Shown one piece after another: positions 35,663-55,421 of a stretch of DNA of 64,000 nucleotides. A program made the translations under genes and the position numbers. The DNA is from Begonia masoniana (taxonomy: Eukaryota; Streptophyta; Magnoliopsida; Cucurbitales; Begoniaceae). Below the pieces are notes generated by a model. It did no database searches. It was not told the DNA's origin and worked only from the letters and a program-made list of their open reading frames with translations. Numbering within the stretch: position 1 is the first letter of the stretch; every line of letters begins with the position of its first letter. Location of the stretch: positions 364,196 to 428,195 of the forward strand of contig CM039504.1 of assembly GCA_022432975.1 (NCBI GenBank). Reading direction: 5' to 3'.

Positions 35663-38600
35663 ATGGCTTTTGCTTCCTCCGTCTTCTCTGCTTCGTCTTC
35701 CTCCTCTTCTTCAATCTTCCTTCTTAATCAATCCAAGTTTTTGGACTCTCACTCTATTTCCCGCTTGTCTTCATGCCGCCGATTCTGGATTTTTCTGCGG
35801 TTTGGTCCTAAGTTTGGCCTTCCTAGTCTCCAAACTACTGGATTAAGTTCCTCTATGAAAAGGTAACTTCGCATCTAATTTTTTCCGTGAGATGGAGCTT
35901 CTTTCGTCACGAAGTTCAACCCCGAAGTTCTAGTTCAATTCTGATGTAAATGAGCTGTGTTGATTCTCTGTAGATTTGTCGGGGACGAGTCGCTGATACT
36001 TTTCAAACTTCATTTTTTGGAAATCGTTTTCATCCGCTGTGATGATTTTCTTATATCTATTAATTAAATTATGTTATCTATATATACAGGTCCTTGTTAT
36101 CAACGCTCTGATCTACAGATTTTCGCTATCATTTAGGAACTTGTTGATGAGGAGTCATAATTTTTTAGCTACATCTAGTTGAACCGGTTGTTCACAGTGA
36201 TTTTCACTCTAGTTTTTTTCTTCTTCTTTTTTTTTTTTTTTTTTTTAATTCTTGCAATTCTTATGGATTTAATTTTCCATTGATTTTGACCTACTCTGAA
36301 ATAGAATCTGACTTGATGTTGACTACATATTGCATAGGTATTTGTTTGACTTGATTCCATAAATGCAACATCCCGTGTGTTGGTTGATTAATGACTTCCT
36401 ATTTGATTGGTTTGCAATTCAGATATTAATGATTTTAATGAGCTTGTCAGCTGAAATTTTTCAGTTAAATCTTCTTGTACTTTAAGCTTTTGATCTAAGC
36501 TCATTAATCTTTACCACTTTTACTGAACTTTTTAGTGACTCTTTCTGGTTTGTTGTAATACCCCCTGAACTGTTGTGCAGGTTCATTCTGAATGCATCCA
36601 ACGATGGTTTTAATGCAGTAGGTTCAACCTCATTGGTTAGTTACATTTTCTATTTTATCAAAAACATTACTTGACATAAATGAGGTTTTTTTGCTAAACA
36701 TTTCAAGACGCTGGACTTTATAAGTCTAAGGTTGAGTAAATATAGGTTCCAAAAGAAAATGCATTTTCAATTTATCTAAATTCTATGCCGTTTATTGAAA
36801 TCATAAATTAATTGCAGAAATTCAACCAAGATACTGATTCTGTACCAATGCCAATAGTTCTAATAGATCAGGACTCAGATTCAGATGCCACGATTGTACA
36901 AGTCAGCTTTGGTGATCGCCTTGGAGCTTTAATTGATACGGTGAGTTTGGAAACTCTTTTTATTTACTCTTTGGGAATTGAAATTGTAGACTTTTGGGAG
37001 GTCTACATTCTAGATAAGAAGCTGAAATTTCTGTACAATGTTTAATGAAGTAAATATAATCTTGCCAGAAGGAGAAAATTTTACAGGATAATTATATAAC
37101 ATCCTAGATAAGGAGTTCTTTTGTTTGTTGAAATAAAGGTTGCAAAATCAAGAATATGTGAAATCATTGAAACATGACATAGTGTTAGGTATCTCTTTCT
37201 CATTATTGACTTGATTATGATGCAGATGAAAGCACTTAGAGAAATAGGTTTGGATGTAGCAAAGGGAATTGTTTCTACGGAGGGATCTGTCAAGCAAACA
37301 AAATTTTTCATCACGCGATTGTAAGTGTTTAATTTCATATTTCTTGTTTCTTTTGTCTATTTTCAATCTTCAGGGTCATTATAAAATGTTACTTGCGTGA
37401 TAAAATTAAGTTTTAAGTACAAATAATGATTGTATCATGTCTGTTAGGCGACAGCATTTTGATTACTCTTGGAATTATGTTGATTGAAAAAATATCAAAA
37501 AACAATTTTCAATTGTATAACCTCCTGATTTTTTTTTTTGCAAATTATAATGAATTTTTGTGGGATTAATTGAGCTCAATATGCGCCCCATGTGTGTGGA
37601 AGTTGCAAGCTTGATTGATCTATGATATTTGTGAATGGAACAATTTTTGGATTCTTTTATGTACAAGTCTTAGCAACGTATTTGATACATATTTGGGTAC
37701 TTATATTGTGATTGTAAATATTTCAGAGATACTGGACGCAAAGTTGAGGATCCTGATATATTAGAGAGAATTCGGCTTACCATCATAAATAACCTTTTAA
37801 AGTATCATCCAGTATGTGCGATAATTAATTTTATCTCTGTCTTAATTATTGTTAGAGATTCATCTATTATCTATAACTATTCTCTCATTTTTTTTCTCTA
37901 GGAATCTAGTCAACTACTTGCTATGGGTGAAGCTTTTGGAATAAAAGCTCCAGAGAAGAAGGTTATAGTTTGAATCTCCTTAAGTATTAGTATCACACTT
38001 TTTATGTTGGATGTTTGATTCCGTTGAAGGGTTAAATTGTTTAAGAGTAATGTTATGTTGACATTCTAATTCTATATTCTAATCCAACTCCTTGATGTGA
38101 CGTTTAAGTGTCATTTGTTCATTCATTCATGTAATTTATTATTTTAAAAATATATATTATACCACAATAATTTCATAAGTGACGAACAGGTAAGTATCAC
38201 GTTAGAGTATGATATTAGAATGTAAAATTAAAGTGTCAACGTAGCATTCCTTATAATTTCAAGATTTCATTGTGTGAAAGTCAAAGATTGGCTGTAATCA
38301 TTTTATTTTTTCAAAGGGAATTGTTTCTTGACTATCATTTACTGTGTTCAAGTTCATTTTTATTTGTTGAGCCTTTTAGTGTGTTGAATTATTATAACAC
38401 AATGCTGTTTTTTTTTTTTTTTGTTTCTCACAATAGAGAAGATCAATGGTGTTACCTTAAATATATAGATATGCTTTTAACTTCAAATCATGGGGACTAC
38501 AGCTTTTTGGCTGGAGTTGATAATAATTTTAGCCTTTCCGTGAGAATTTTGCAGTTGTAGTCTATTAAAATTATTAATATTTTTGGCTGTTACAGCTTGA

Positions 38601-38921
38601 CGTTGACATTGCAACTCACATACATGTGAAGGCAGAAGGACCCAAGAAAAGGTTGGAGTATTTGTAGTACTTTGTATGTGCTTATGAATACATCCTACAG
38701 AACAGCTTTTAACATACGAAGGAAGAGAATTTAATTTTCGATATGTATGCTGGCAGTTTGCTTTGCATAGAGACGGCAGATCGACCTGGTTTGTTAGTTG
38801 AAATCATTCAAGTAATTGCCGATGTCAACATTGATGTTGAATCTGCAGAGATAGACACAGAAGTAAGCTTGCCTTTCTCCGTCTCTTTTGCTTCCTCATT
38901 TTTTTCTTTCTCCTGTGCATT

Positions 38922-38961
<40 letters not shown>

Positions 38962-39478
38962 TTAGGGATTGGTTGCGAAAGATAAGTTTCACGTCAGCTA
39001 CAGAGGGGCTGCCTTAAACAGTTCCTTGTCACAGGTAAAACTAACCATTTTCATTCACTGTCAAAACTTCTCTAATCTAAACCACTATTTGAAATTATGA
39101 TGATATATATATGTACCTGCTATATTTCTTTTTAACTTTTTTGGTACTGAATGATGGCTTCGCATCATGTTTTTAATTGAATTTGACATGCATGACCCTG
39201 GAGAAATTCCTAGATTATTGGACTTTAGACAACGCACCCCAATTTTCTTGCAACTGGATTTCATGTTACGATCGATACCCTATTGCGGTTGAACAAAAAA
39301 GAATAAGGAAGACAAAAAGGATGAAGAATTACTCAAGATTTAAGTAAAGATGGCTACTCTTTCTCTTGAAGTGAACACTCAGTTTGCACTTACAACAATG
39401 AATATGATGTTGCAGGTATTAGTTAATTGTCTCCGCTACTACCTTCGGAGGCCTGAGACAGATATCGACAGTTATTAG
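35663..39478 (+). CDS. ACR12: ACT domain-containing protein ACR12, plastid
   Basis: Ten exons: 35663-35862, 36581-36635, 36818-36940, 37226-37320, 37727-37811, 37902-37961, 38596-38651, 38757-38862, 38966-39034 and 39416-39478; all junctions are in frame and give 303 residues. The N-terminus is Ser-rich ([20 protein letters not shown]), a typical chloroplast transit peptide. Two ACT domains follow: the first ([20 protein letters not shown], then [13 protein letters not shown]) and the second ([20 protein letters not shown], then [16 protein letters not shown]). ACT domains bind amino acids and control metabolic enzymes, but here there is no catalytic domain, so a regulatory role in the stroma is inferred. 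Length and layout match Arabidopsis ACR12, which from memory lies next to the IF1-like gene. Confidence 0.93.
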
Positions 39479-39853
39479 CTTTCAAGCAAACAACTCCACT
39501 GTACGTTTAATGTATGCGTGTTGGTAAGATTGTGTTACCAAGCTCTTTACTTGACTGTATTTCAAATTGATGTTTGAACTATTCCTAGTAGATCAAAGCA
39601 CTCATCTTGAAGTAACAAAGAACTGGTCGTGTATAATTAGATAAATCTGCTATTCTGTCTATGTTCTTTATACCTTATTCGACGTCACATTGTCCCCGAA
39701 GCCACTCTTTTCAAGAAAAGAATTGCATTTGGCTTGAAAGAAAACTTCTTGAAGGGTAATAACTCAAGTTAGTAGTTAACAATTCTACTTGTCTAATCAT
39801 CCTTCTCACTTGGAGAAATGCGATTGATAAACTCGCGACAGAAAAATGATGGG

Positions 39854-41358
<1,505 letters not shown>

Positions 41359-41557
41359 CTGACATGAGGCTTGAAGGAGAGTGAAGGTAAGATTGATCAG
41401 GCTTGGTAAATGGTAGGAGTTGCAAATTAACCATGGGACTCTAATTCTTCGCAATCATTTTAAGCAAGAGATGTATGTTTGTAAATAATTTAACACAGAA
41501 TTTACCATGGTACATGATACTTTTTGTAGCAAAAAACCATCAACTAAGTTTGGCTTC

Positions 41558-45789
<4,232 letters not shown>

Positions 45790-46047
45790 GGATATCCGCA
45801 AAACAGCCGATTAACGTTGCCCGTCGGACAGCTCAACGCGGCCGCGACCCAAATATCGGCTTCAGCTACTCTTACCAACGCATTTCCAATTATTATATTT
45901 TTAATATCTGTATTTATATTTAGAAAAATATATAAAAAAATAGCTTATAAACTCCGTAAGAGGGGTTAGAGAGGAAAGAAGACGAGGATTACCGGCCCTG
46001 AGAACTTCTGGCCAAGCGGCGGGGAAAGGGAGAAGTATAATATTGCG
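45790..46047. promoter_or_regulatory. Bidirectional promoter between BASS4-like and NFU4/5
   Basis: The two start codons are 258 bp apart and diverge, so the promoters must overlap. The middle part is AT-rich (ttatatttttaatatctgta… near 45893-45950) and flanked by GC-rich segments with gcgggg/gcggccgcg words. Confidence 0.6.
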
Positions 46048-48017
46048 ATGAGAGGCTTGGGAAAATTGGTTGGGCGAACTTTCTCTCGGAGACCCAGATG
46101 CGAATTTTCCAGACAACTACGAATTCGTTTCATTTCTTCGGCAACATTGCCCTCCTGTTTTGATCAGCTAAGGACTTCCTCGAATTTCGATCTGTTGAAG
46201 TTGCCTTCTGTTTCTTCTTTAATCTCTTCGAGATGGAATCAGTTGGGAGGTATACTGGTTTTGATTTTAGAACTTCTTCTTTTAGCTCTCTGATTTCCAC
46301 CCGAAATTTACTCATTCATTCAGGGAGCTCTACCTAATTTTGTTGATGATGAATTACTATGATCCTTGTTTAGGATTCGGATGCTTATCCAATGGTGTTT
46401 TTTTTTTTTTTCCTAACTTGTGATAGATTACGCCGTAATTTATTCAAATCGTTGCCTTCTGCATTCTTTAATAGCTTGAACTTATTGTTTTGGTAGTGTG
46501 CAACTGTGAGTTTTTTGTTGACTTTACTTTAATGATTCTTTCCAACCAGGGCAGAGGAGGACCATGTTTATTCAAACTCAATCGACGCCAAATCCTTCGT
46601 CTCTCATGTTCTATCCTGGAAAGCCTGTTATGGAAGTTGGAAGTTCAGACTTTCCAAATGCTCGCTCGGCTATGAACTCTCCTCTAGCAAAAGCTCTCTA
46701 TGGAATTGATGGTATGCTTTTGTGAATTCTATTGTGAATGGATTTGTTGTTTCGTTGGGCATTGTAGAACCACGTTTCTTATGTCTTTTTCAATATTAGT
46801 TTACTACCTTTAGTTGATTTCTCAAGATGTTCTTTTAGTAAGTAGTGGAATCCACCATTTTCCAGTTAGATTTTCTTATCCTGCAATATTTTTGTCATTT
46901 GAGAGAAAAGTAACAACAATGGCATTGAGTGAACGTGACTGACATATTCTCTTACTCAGGCATTTCTCGGGTTTTCTTTGGATCCGATTTTGTGACAGTG
47001 ACAAAATCCGATGAATCATCATGGGATTTTCTGAAGCCTGAAATTTTTGCTGCCATAATGGACTTTTATTCATCTGGACAACCACTGTTTCTTGACTCAC
47101 AAACTGCAGCATCTATGGACACGGCTATTAGTGAAGTATAGTTTTTTCATCTCTGTTTCTTGCACTTACTAGTTCATGGAGCGTGAATGATAGAAAATTT
47201 GTTCATGTGTGCCTTTTCTTTTTCCTCCTCTATCTTCTCTTAATATTTAAATAAAAAATTTAGACTATCCTTGCAGATAGATGAGCTCCTTTTATAAAGC
47301 TTGAAACTTCATTTTATAATTAACATATCAACTTGATCATTTGGTGTTGTTTTTGGTTCAAATTTAGAATACTATCATTTTTACATCACTATATCGAGGC
47401 TGGGTAACTCATGCTTGGATAATCTTGCAAGGTTTGGAGAGAGAGAGTGAGAGAGAGAATAAAATAGTGAGTATTAGAGGGACCAATATTAAAGTTACTT
47501 AACGTTTCTCGTCTGTTCAGGATGATTCTGAAACTGTTGCGATGATCAAAGAACTACTCGAAACTCGCATTCGACCAGCTGTTCAAGATGACGGTGGGGA
47601 CATCGAATATAGAGGATTTGACATGTATGTTTAGTCTTTTGGACTATATGTTGCAACTTCTCCGCATTTCATATATAGAAACTGATATTTGTGCTATGTT
47701 CAGAGAAACTGGAATAGTGAAATTGAGGATGCAGGGAGCTTGCAGTGGCTGCCCAAGTTCATCTGTCACCTTGAAATCTGGCATTGAGAATATGTTGATG
47801 CATTATGTACCCGAGGTAACGAGCAACAAGCTTCATCGTGTGCATGCCCATTATTTAAATTGATTTTTACTCTGCGAATTTAACGACTACATGTCTCATT
47901 GGAAACTGGTTGTGTATCTTTTCATGTGATTGTACTGTTAATTTACAGGTGAAAGGTGTAGAGCAAGACTTAGACGATGAAGAAGACAATGGAGAATTAA
48001 CCGGGCAAGTGGAGTAG
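46048..48017 (+). CDS. NFU4: Mitochondrial NFU4/5-type iron-sulfur cluster scaffold
   Basis: Six exons: 46048-46249, 46550-46711, 46960-47135, 47521-47624, 47704-47815 and 47949-48017, in frame, 274 residues. The N-terminus is Arg-rich and lacks acidic residues at first ([20 protein letters not shown]), a mitochondrial presequence. Next is the Nfu N-terminal domain ([40 protein letters not shown]) and then the NifU C-terminal domain ([20 protein letters not shown]) with the cluster-binding CSGC in [20 protein letters not shown]. The protein receives Fe-S clusters and passes them to enzymes such as lipoyl synthase. It is NFU4 or NFU5; I cannot separate them here. Confidence 0.93.
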
Positions 48018-48342
48018 GTTGTAAAACTGTAGAAGAGACTTTCAGGAAGGATAAATAATATGTCGATTTCTTCTTGTTCCTTATTCTATGCCATTAAAAT
48101 GGATTTGCTCATGTGATTTTCCAACTTATTCAATTCATTATAGTTATTTTAATAATAATCGTAATTGCCAATTAGATTAATTATAAATAAGAATTTTGTT
48201 ATGCTAATTAATCCAATTAATGAAGAAATAAATATAAAGGTAAAGAGATGTTACATTTTTATTTAAATTTTAAGATAATATTTATTTTAAACCTCAAATT
48301 ATGAAAAACTTTAATTTAAACATTGTTGGCCTCGTGTTATCA
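48018..48342. other. 3' flank of NFU4/5, AT-rich
   Basis: This AT-rich DNA carries the probable 3' UTR and polyadenylation region of the NFU gene. No coding signal is seen before the foldback element that starts near 48343. Confidence 0.4.
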
Positions 48343-49020
48343 GAGATTGGGGGTGGTGACCCTCCACAACGAGGGTGGTGACTATCTATTCTCGACAAAA
48401 TATATAACAAATGATATTGAATTCTTTTGAAATTTACGGAAAAATAATCTGAAAAATTTCGTGATTTTTAAACACATGTACAATTTATTATAATTTTTTA
48501 TAGCTATTTTATATAATATTATTTAAAAACTTATAATAAATCATACAAGTGTTTAAAAATCACGAAACTTTTCAGATTATATTCTCGTGATATGGTGAAC
48601 ATGTGGGTAAAAATTTCAAAAAAATCTAATATCGTTTGATATGTTTTTTAATATACCTACTATGATACCAAACGATATCGGATTTTATTTTAAGACTCAA
48701 AGTAATTCATATTAAACGATATCATATTTTTTTTTGAAAAATTTGCCACATATGAAGGTAATTTGAAAATTTTCGTGATTTTTCAACACTTGTACAATTT
48801 ATTATAATTTTTTAAAAATATTCTATAAAATATACGTAAAAAATTATAATAAATCGTACAAGTGTTAAAAAATCACGAAATTTTTCAGATTATCTTACCA
48901 TGATATATTGAACACGTGGTAAAAAATTTCATAAAAATTTGATATCATTTGATATGTTTTGTTGAGAATAGGTGATCACTACCCCCGATCTCACTTGAAC
49001 GTGTCAAGTGAGATCGGGGG
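48343..49020. mobile_element. Foldback/MITE-like element with nested palindromes
   Basis: The left end (GAGATTGGGGGTGGTGAC… TATTCTCGACAAAATATAT…AATGATATTGAATTC) is the inverted partner of the right end (…GATATCATTTGATATG TTTTGTTGAGAATA…CACTACCCCCGATCTC). Inside are two more palindromes, about 48430-48600 and 48760-48900, both made of ATAATCTGAAAAATTTCGTG-like arms around AATTTATTATAATTTTT cores. There is no coding capacity. It is non-autonomous and DNA-type in layout; the superfamily is unclear because a target duplication is not certain. Confidence 0.7.
48982..49020. repeat. Perfect 17-bp hairpin at the right end of the foldback element
   Basis: The arm CCCCCGATCTCACTTGA (48982-48998) and its exact reverse complement (49004-49020) flank a 5-nt loop. 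The first arm overlaps the terminal GATCTC of the larger element, as if the element end was copied in inverted form. Confidence 0.85.
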
Positions 49021-49510
49021 CCTTTATTAGAGAATGAGATGGTTTAAAAAATTAAATATTTGCTAGATACTCAACTCTTTCGAAATTTAAAATGAATATT
49101 AAACTAAATTTTATTAGCAATAGAATGTAATTATTTTATTTTATTTGAATGAAAATATATTAATATATAGGTGGTAAATTATAGATTACTTAATAGATGG
49201 TCGCTTTAAAGCGTGGAGCCCACAAAGAATATTATATACTAACTGGGGCCCACTTATATGCCCCCGCCTAAAAATCTAGAATTGGCTCGAACGAAATGCC
49301 ATCGTCAAACCCTACCCTCCTCTTCCCCGCCCTCTTTTCCCTCTCCCGATATCCTCCCTTCTTCAGCTGCCCCCTGTTAATCGAAGCCCTAATTCTCATG
49401 AAATTCAGAATCCGAAGCTGGGCCTATCGGATTCTTTGTTTCTAATCCTTTTCTTCTCTGATGATTTGCTTGGTTAGGGAATTATAAAGATTCTCTTTCC
49501 CTTTGCGACC
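49021..49510. other. Promoter and leader of the R3H gene
   Basis: The AT-rich left part is followed from about 49230 by a mixed region with ACTGGGGCCCACTTATATGC near 49240-49260 and a CT-rich leader near 49315-49370. No coding region is seen. Confidence 0.4.
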
Positions 49511-52500
49511 ATGGAGGGCTCTGTGGTGGAAGATATTGGGGCACCGGATTCATGGGAGGTCGCAGATTTGGACGAGAGCATGAGCCGCTTGATGCTTTCG
49601 ACCGCTAGGAAGGATATCAAAAAAGCACGATCTCCATCTCACTGATACTTCTTATGTTTCTTCGGCCCCGCCGTCTCCTTCTTTGGCTTCAGTTTCTTCC
49701 TCTGCTGAGAAGGCCTCTGAAGACGCCATCAATCAAATCGACCAGTTCCTTCGCGAGGCCCTGCAGAACCCCCGCGAGCGCCTATCCAGTAAGTTGAACA
49801 AAGTTTCTTATGAAGATGTGGAATTCATTGATATTTACTTAATATATACTTTCTTCACACATACTGTGGATACTGAAAGGAGAAAATTATACTTTTTATG
49901 AGACGATTGTATTGATGAAAAATTTGTTTTAGTAAATTGTGTTTGTAATTTACTTAAGTGAAACTTTCTGTTTGATGTTTTACTCAATTATCGGATGCAC
50001 ATCAACAGTTTATATAAATGTTATTGAATATTTATTTTACCAAAAATAATGAATCAATAACTATATCCAATTTAGTTGCAAGAAAAACAATGTTGTCTCG
50101 CCCACTGCATGGGAAGTGGATGTTCAAAGAGATTGTTAAAAAATTCACTCTGTTGCACTGGGTTTCTAGTTTGTATGCTTTATGATATTCTTTCGTTTGC
50201 TAGAGCAAGGAATCAAGTATAAATTAGTTGATTTTGGAATGATTCATTGGATGAGAAGAATGCTTGGGAGTTGCTATAGTAATGAAGACAGTTTTTTAAC
50301 GTTTTCTAATCCTAGAAAAGCAACTAATTAATATAACACAACGCATTTTAATGAATGTGGTGCTATACAATCTGCAAATGCAAGTTGTTTGAACGAAGGA
50401 GGTGCTAGAAATAAATGATACCCTTTTAAGTATGGTTGGACTCATATTTTTTCAGTGAAGTTTGTAAGTGTGAAGTACTATTGACTTTATTGTACCATCC
50501 AGGAGCTTACTTATTATCATGTATGATGCTTTTTCAAATTTGATTTTATTAAATGTACAAGTTGATGCCATATCGATAGACCGAGTTTACACTTTTATGT
50601 GCATGACTATCATGAGATTTTATTTTTCAAAATTTTACTAGTACATTTGAAACTTTTTTTGGGGCTATATAGTTGTGATTGTTGTTTGTATCCTGATGCC
50701 TTCTGGTACATTTTATTTTTTATTTTTAATACGATACCAGAACCTCTATGATTTTTTTGGTGAGATCATTGTTATAGATTTTTGTACCTTGAAATGAAAT
50801 TTATGATGTGGTGCATCTTTTCAATCCAATTTTGGAGGGAGATTACAAAATTTTCAGTCAATAGGCTTCAACATTGAATTGGCATGTGCATTGAGCTTCT
50901 GTTTTTTGGATTGTTGGGAGTGCTTTACAATGTATGCACTGTATCAAGCCAGATATACTATTTTTGTTTTCCCTTATTATATGCATTATTGAGCTTGCTA
51001 ATTTTATTTATATAATATATGTAGACAGATTTGTTGTTTTTTTTCTTGCTGTTTGGGTTTTGACTCAATAAATTTTGCAGTCTTACGTATCGAGCAAGAT
51101 ATTGAGAAGTTTATTCGTGATCCCACTAGACAGCAGTTAGAGTTTCAGCAGCTTCCCACTTCGTATTTACGATTGGCAGCGCACAGGGTTGCACAGCATT
51201 ATTCTTTGCAGTCAATGGTTTTATCGGATAATTGTTTGCCTGATGGCTCTGGTTCCAAAATTATAGTTTATAAGACATCTGAGTGTCAACTTCCTATGAT
51301 TCGTCTTGCTGATATACCTTTAAATTCACCATCAGAAGAAAGTGGTGTCGTTAAGGTTGCTATCAAACAGAGGCCACAAAAAAGGCCTGAAAGTATGGGC
51401 AATGGGAATTCAAATTCAATGAAATCAAGTGGCTCCAAAAGTGTTGAGGAAAGGAAAGAGGAGTACAACAGGGCTCGTGCTCGGATATTTAACTCCAGTA
51501 ATGATGTCAGTAATGAGGTAAGCGGAAGAGTTGGAACTGAGCCAATATTTCCCGATAATTCCTTGCATGGCTCCTTTCGGTTTTCAAAAATTGAAGAGAA
51601 ACCTGGTTCTGGCATATCTGATGTAAATTCTTTGATTGATTCATCGATGAGTAATAGTAGAATGGGTAGAAGTAGGATGGAGGAGCCATTTGGTAGATAT
51701 AGACCAAACAGTAGAGTAGCTATATTCAGGGATCGGGAGGTTGACCGTAAAGATCCGGACTATGACAGAAGCTATGACAGGTTGACTCTCTATTTCATCT
51801 GTTTCTGATTTCTTAATTTCGTATCCATTTTTTTTTCCTTTTCTGGTTCTTGCTCTTGAAAAATGGTAGAGATGTGTATTTGGTTTAGCATTTTTTTTCT
51901 TTTGCTGAAGTAGTGTTAGAGGTTAATACTGTCCTGGTAATTGAATGCATAGAGGTTAATATTGTTTATATAATTGTCAATGTTATTACTTGTTTTTCTC
52001 TATGTCAATGTTATCAGCAGTTTCTTGATGGGAAAATGTATTCAGGTATATGCAAAGATTTGATCCAGGATTTGGGTTTAATGGAGGTCCATATGCTATG
52101 CAAGCTATGTACGCTCCTGCATTGAACTATAATACTGAATTTCCACAACTTGGATCGCCTCATAGACCACAGATTTCTTCAGAACATCAACCTCGACCCA
52201 TAGCTCAACATCTACCAGGAAATTGGGTTGGACCGTCAGCTCCTGCTGGAATTGGGTATGGTCATGGTCACCTTGAGACCATGATGACGCCATTCAATCC
52301 AAATGTTGGTACACACTCCTCGTCTGCTGTATATCTGCATTCCTCTCAATATCTTTGTCAAAGGCCTGGAATGCCTTTCATCCATCCACATGAACAAGTT
52401 CTCCAGCCTTATTCACAGGTATGAGCTGTAATGATTATGTGTTTGAACTTTACTAAGCCTTTGTGATCCATGAGATTTGGGTTTGGGTGCTCATTCTTCC

Positions 52501-52684
52501 TCTAACTTGCCAAGTGAAAATTTTTGTAGCTTTTGTTCCTCCTTAAACTTTCAAAGTCATTAATTTTAAATGTTGTTTGCCAGAGTTTTCTTCTGTGATG
52601 AAAGAATTTTTTTTTTTTTTTTTCTTTTTCCAGTCTCATCAACAGCTTCCTGATGCAACTTTTGGTGTAGCCCGGCCCCGCTAA
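49511..52684 (+). CDS. R3H/SUZ domain RNA-binding protein, exon 1 frameshifted
   Basis: Four exons: 49511-49788, 51081-51780, 52046-52418 and 52634-52684. With one A removed from the A6 run at 49619-49624 the protein is 466 residues; as given, the frame stops after KARSPSH. The original frame resumes right after (HLTDTSYVSSAPPSPSLAS-like, then EDAINQIDQFLREALQNPRE). The R3H domain follows (RIEQDIEKFIRDPTRQQLEF, SYLRLAAHRVAQHYSLQSMV), then a SUZ-type motif (SVEERKEEYNRARARIFN), and a long Pro/Gln/Tyr-rich low-complexity C-terminus ending GVARPR. Such proteins bind single-stranded nucleic acid, mostly mRNA, in the cytoplasm. From memory it is like At3g56680/At2g40960. A sequencing error in the homopolymer is the simplest cause of the frameshift. 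Confidence 0.82.
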
Positions 52685-54554
<1,870 letters not shown>

Positions 54555-55421
54555 GTGGTCTACAACATGGCTTGGGAAACTAGTTTTAGAGAGCTAAGGC
54601 CTCTTATTTTCTTGATTTTGCCACTATGCATTCACTGGGTAGCCGAAGAAAATGACCGTCTCTGTTCTTTGTTGATGTTATTACCGATGCTCTTTGTCCC
54701 GGGGAATCCAATTGCCCTCAGGCTATTTACTTAAATGGGGTTCAACAAACGGTTTATATGGCCTTCCTACCTTTTCTTTTGATTTTGTTCTTCTTTTTTC
54801 CCTTCTTTCTGGTCGGAATGTAGAGCTGGTTTATTTCATATTTTATCTACGCATGTATGAGTGTTTTTATGCGTGATGAAAGAAGTATCCCTTTCACATT
54901 TTGGTGGGTATTAAGAGGATGAATAGCGTGTATAGTCGGTAGGCTTCCAATTCTTCTCAAATTCAGCCAATTTACGGGTCTCCCTGGGAATATAGAATGT
55001 TTTTCTGGAAGAAAACCCAGTCTTAGCTTTGTTCATTTATTTGGATAACGACAAGTGGTCTCACATGGCTTGGGAAACTAGTTTTAGAGAGCTAAGGCCT
55101 CTTATTTCTTGATTTTGCCACTATGCATTCACTGGGTAGCCGAGGAAATGACCGTCTCTGTTCTTGTTGATGTTATTACCGATGCTCTTTGTCCCGGGGA
55201 ATCCAATTGCCCTCAGGCTATTTACTTAAATGGGGTTCAACAAACGGTTATATGCCTTCCTACCTTTTCTTTTGATTTTGTTCTTCTTTTTCCCTTCTTT
55301 CTGGTCGGAATGTCGAGCTGGTTTATTTCAATATTTTATCTACGCATGTATGAGTTTTTTTATGCGTGATGAAAGAAGTATCCCTTTCACATTTTGGTGG
55401 GTATTAAGAGGATGAATAGCT
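54555..55421 (+). repeat. Direct duplication of MFS exon 1 and part of intron 1
   Basis: The segments 54555-54929 and 55054-55421 are about 370 bp each and align from agtggtct… to …attaagaggatgaatagc. Differences are almost only single-base length changes in short homopolymers (TTATTTTC/TTATTTC, GAAAATG/GAAATG, TCTTTG/TCTTG, GGTTTATA/GGTTATA). They are separated by about 124 bp of unrelated sequence. Confidence 0.9.
54567..54751 (+). pseudogene. First copy of MFS exon 1 (frameshifted duplicate)
   Basis: It reads [20 protein letters not shown] and CIHWVAEE and then loses frame at GAAGAAAATG (one extra A), with another extra T at TTCTTTG about 20 bases later. The same exon follows at 55065 with a different error. 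The copy continues into the intron to about 54929. Which of the two copies feeds the transcript cannot be said. Confidence 0.75.
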
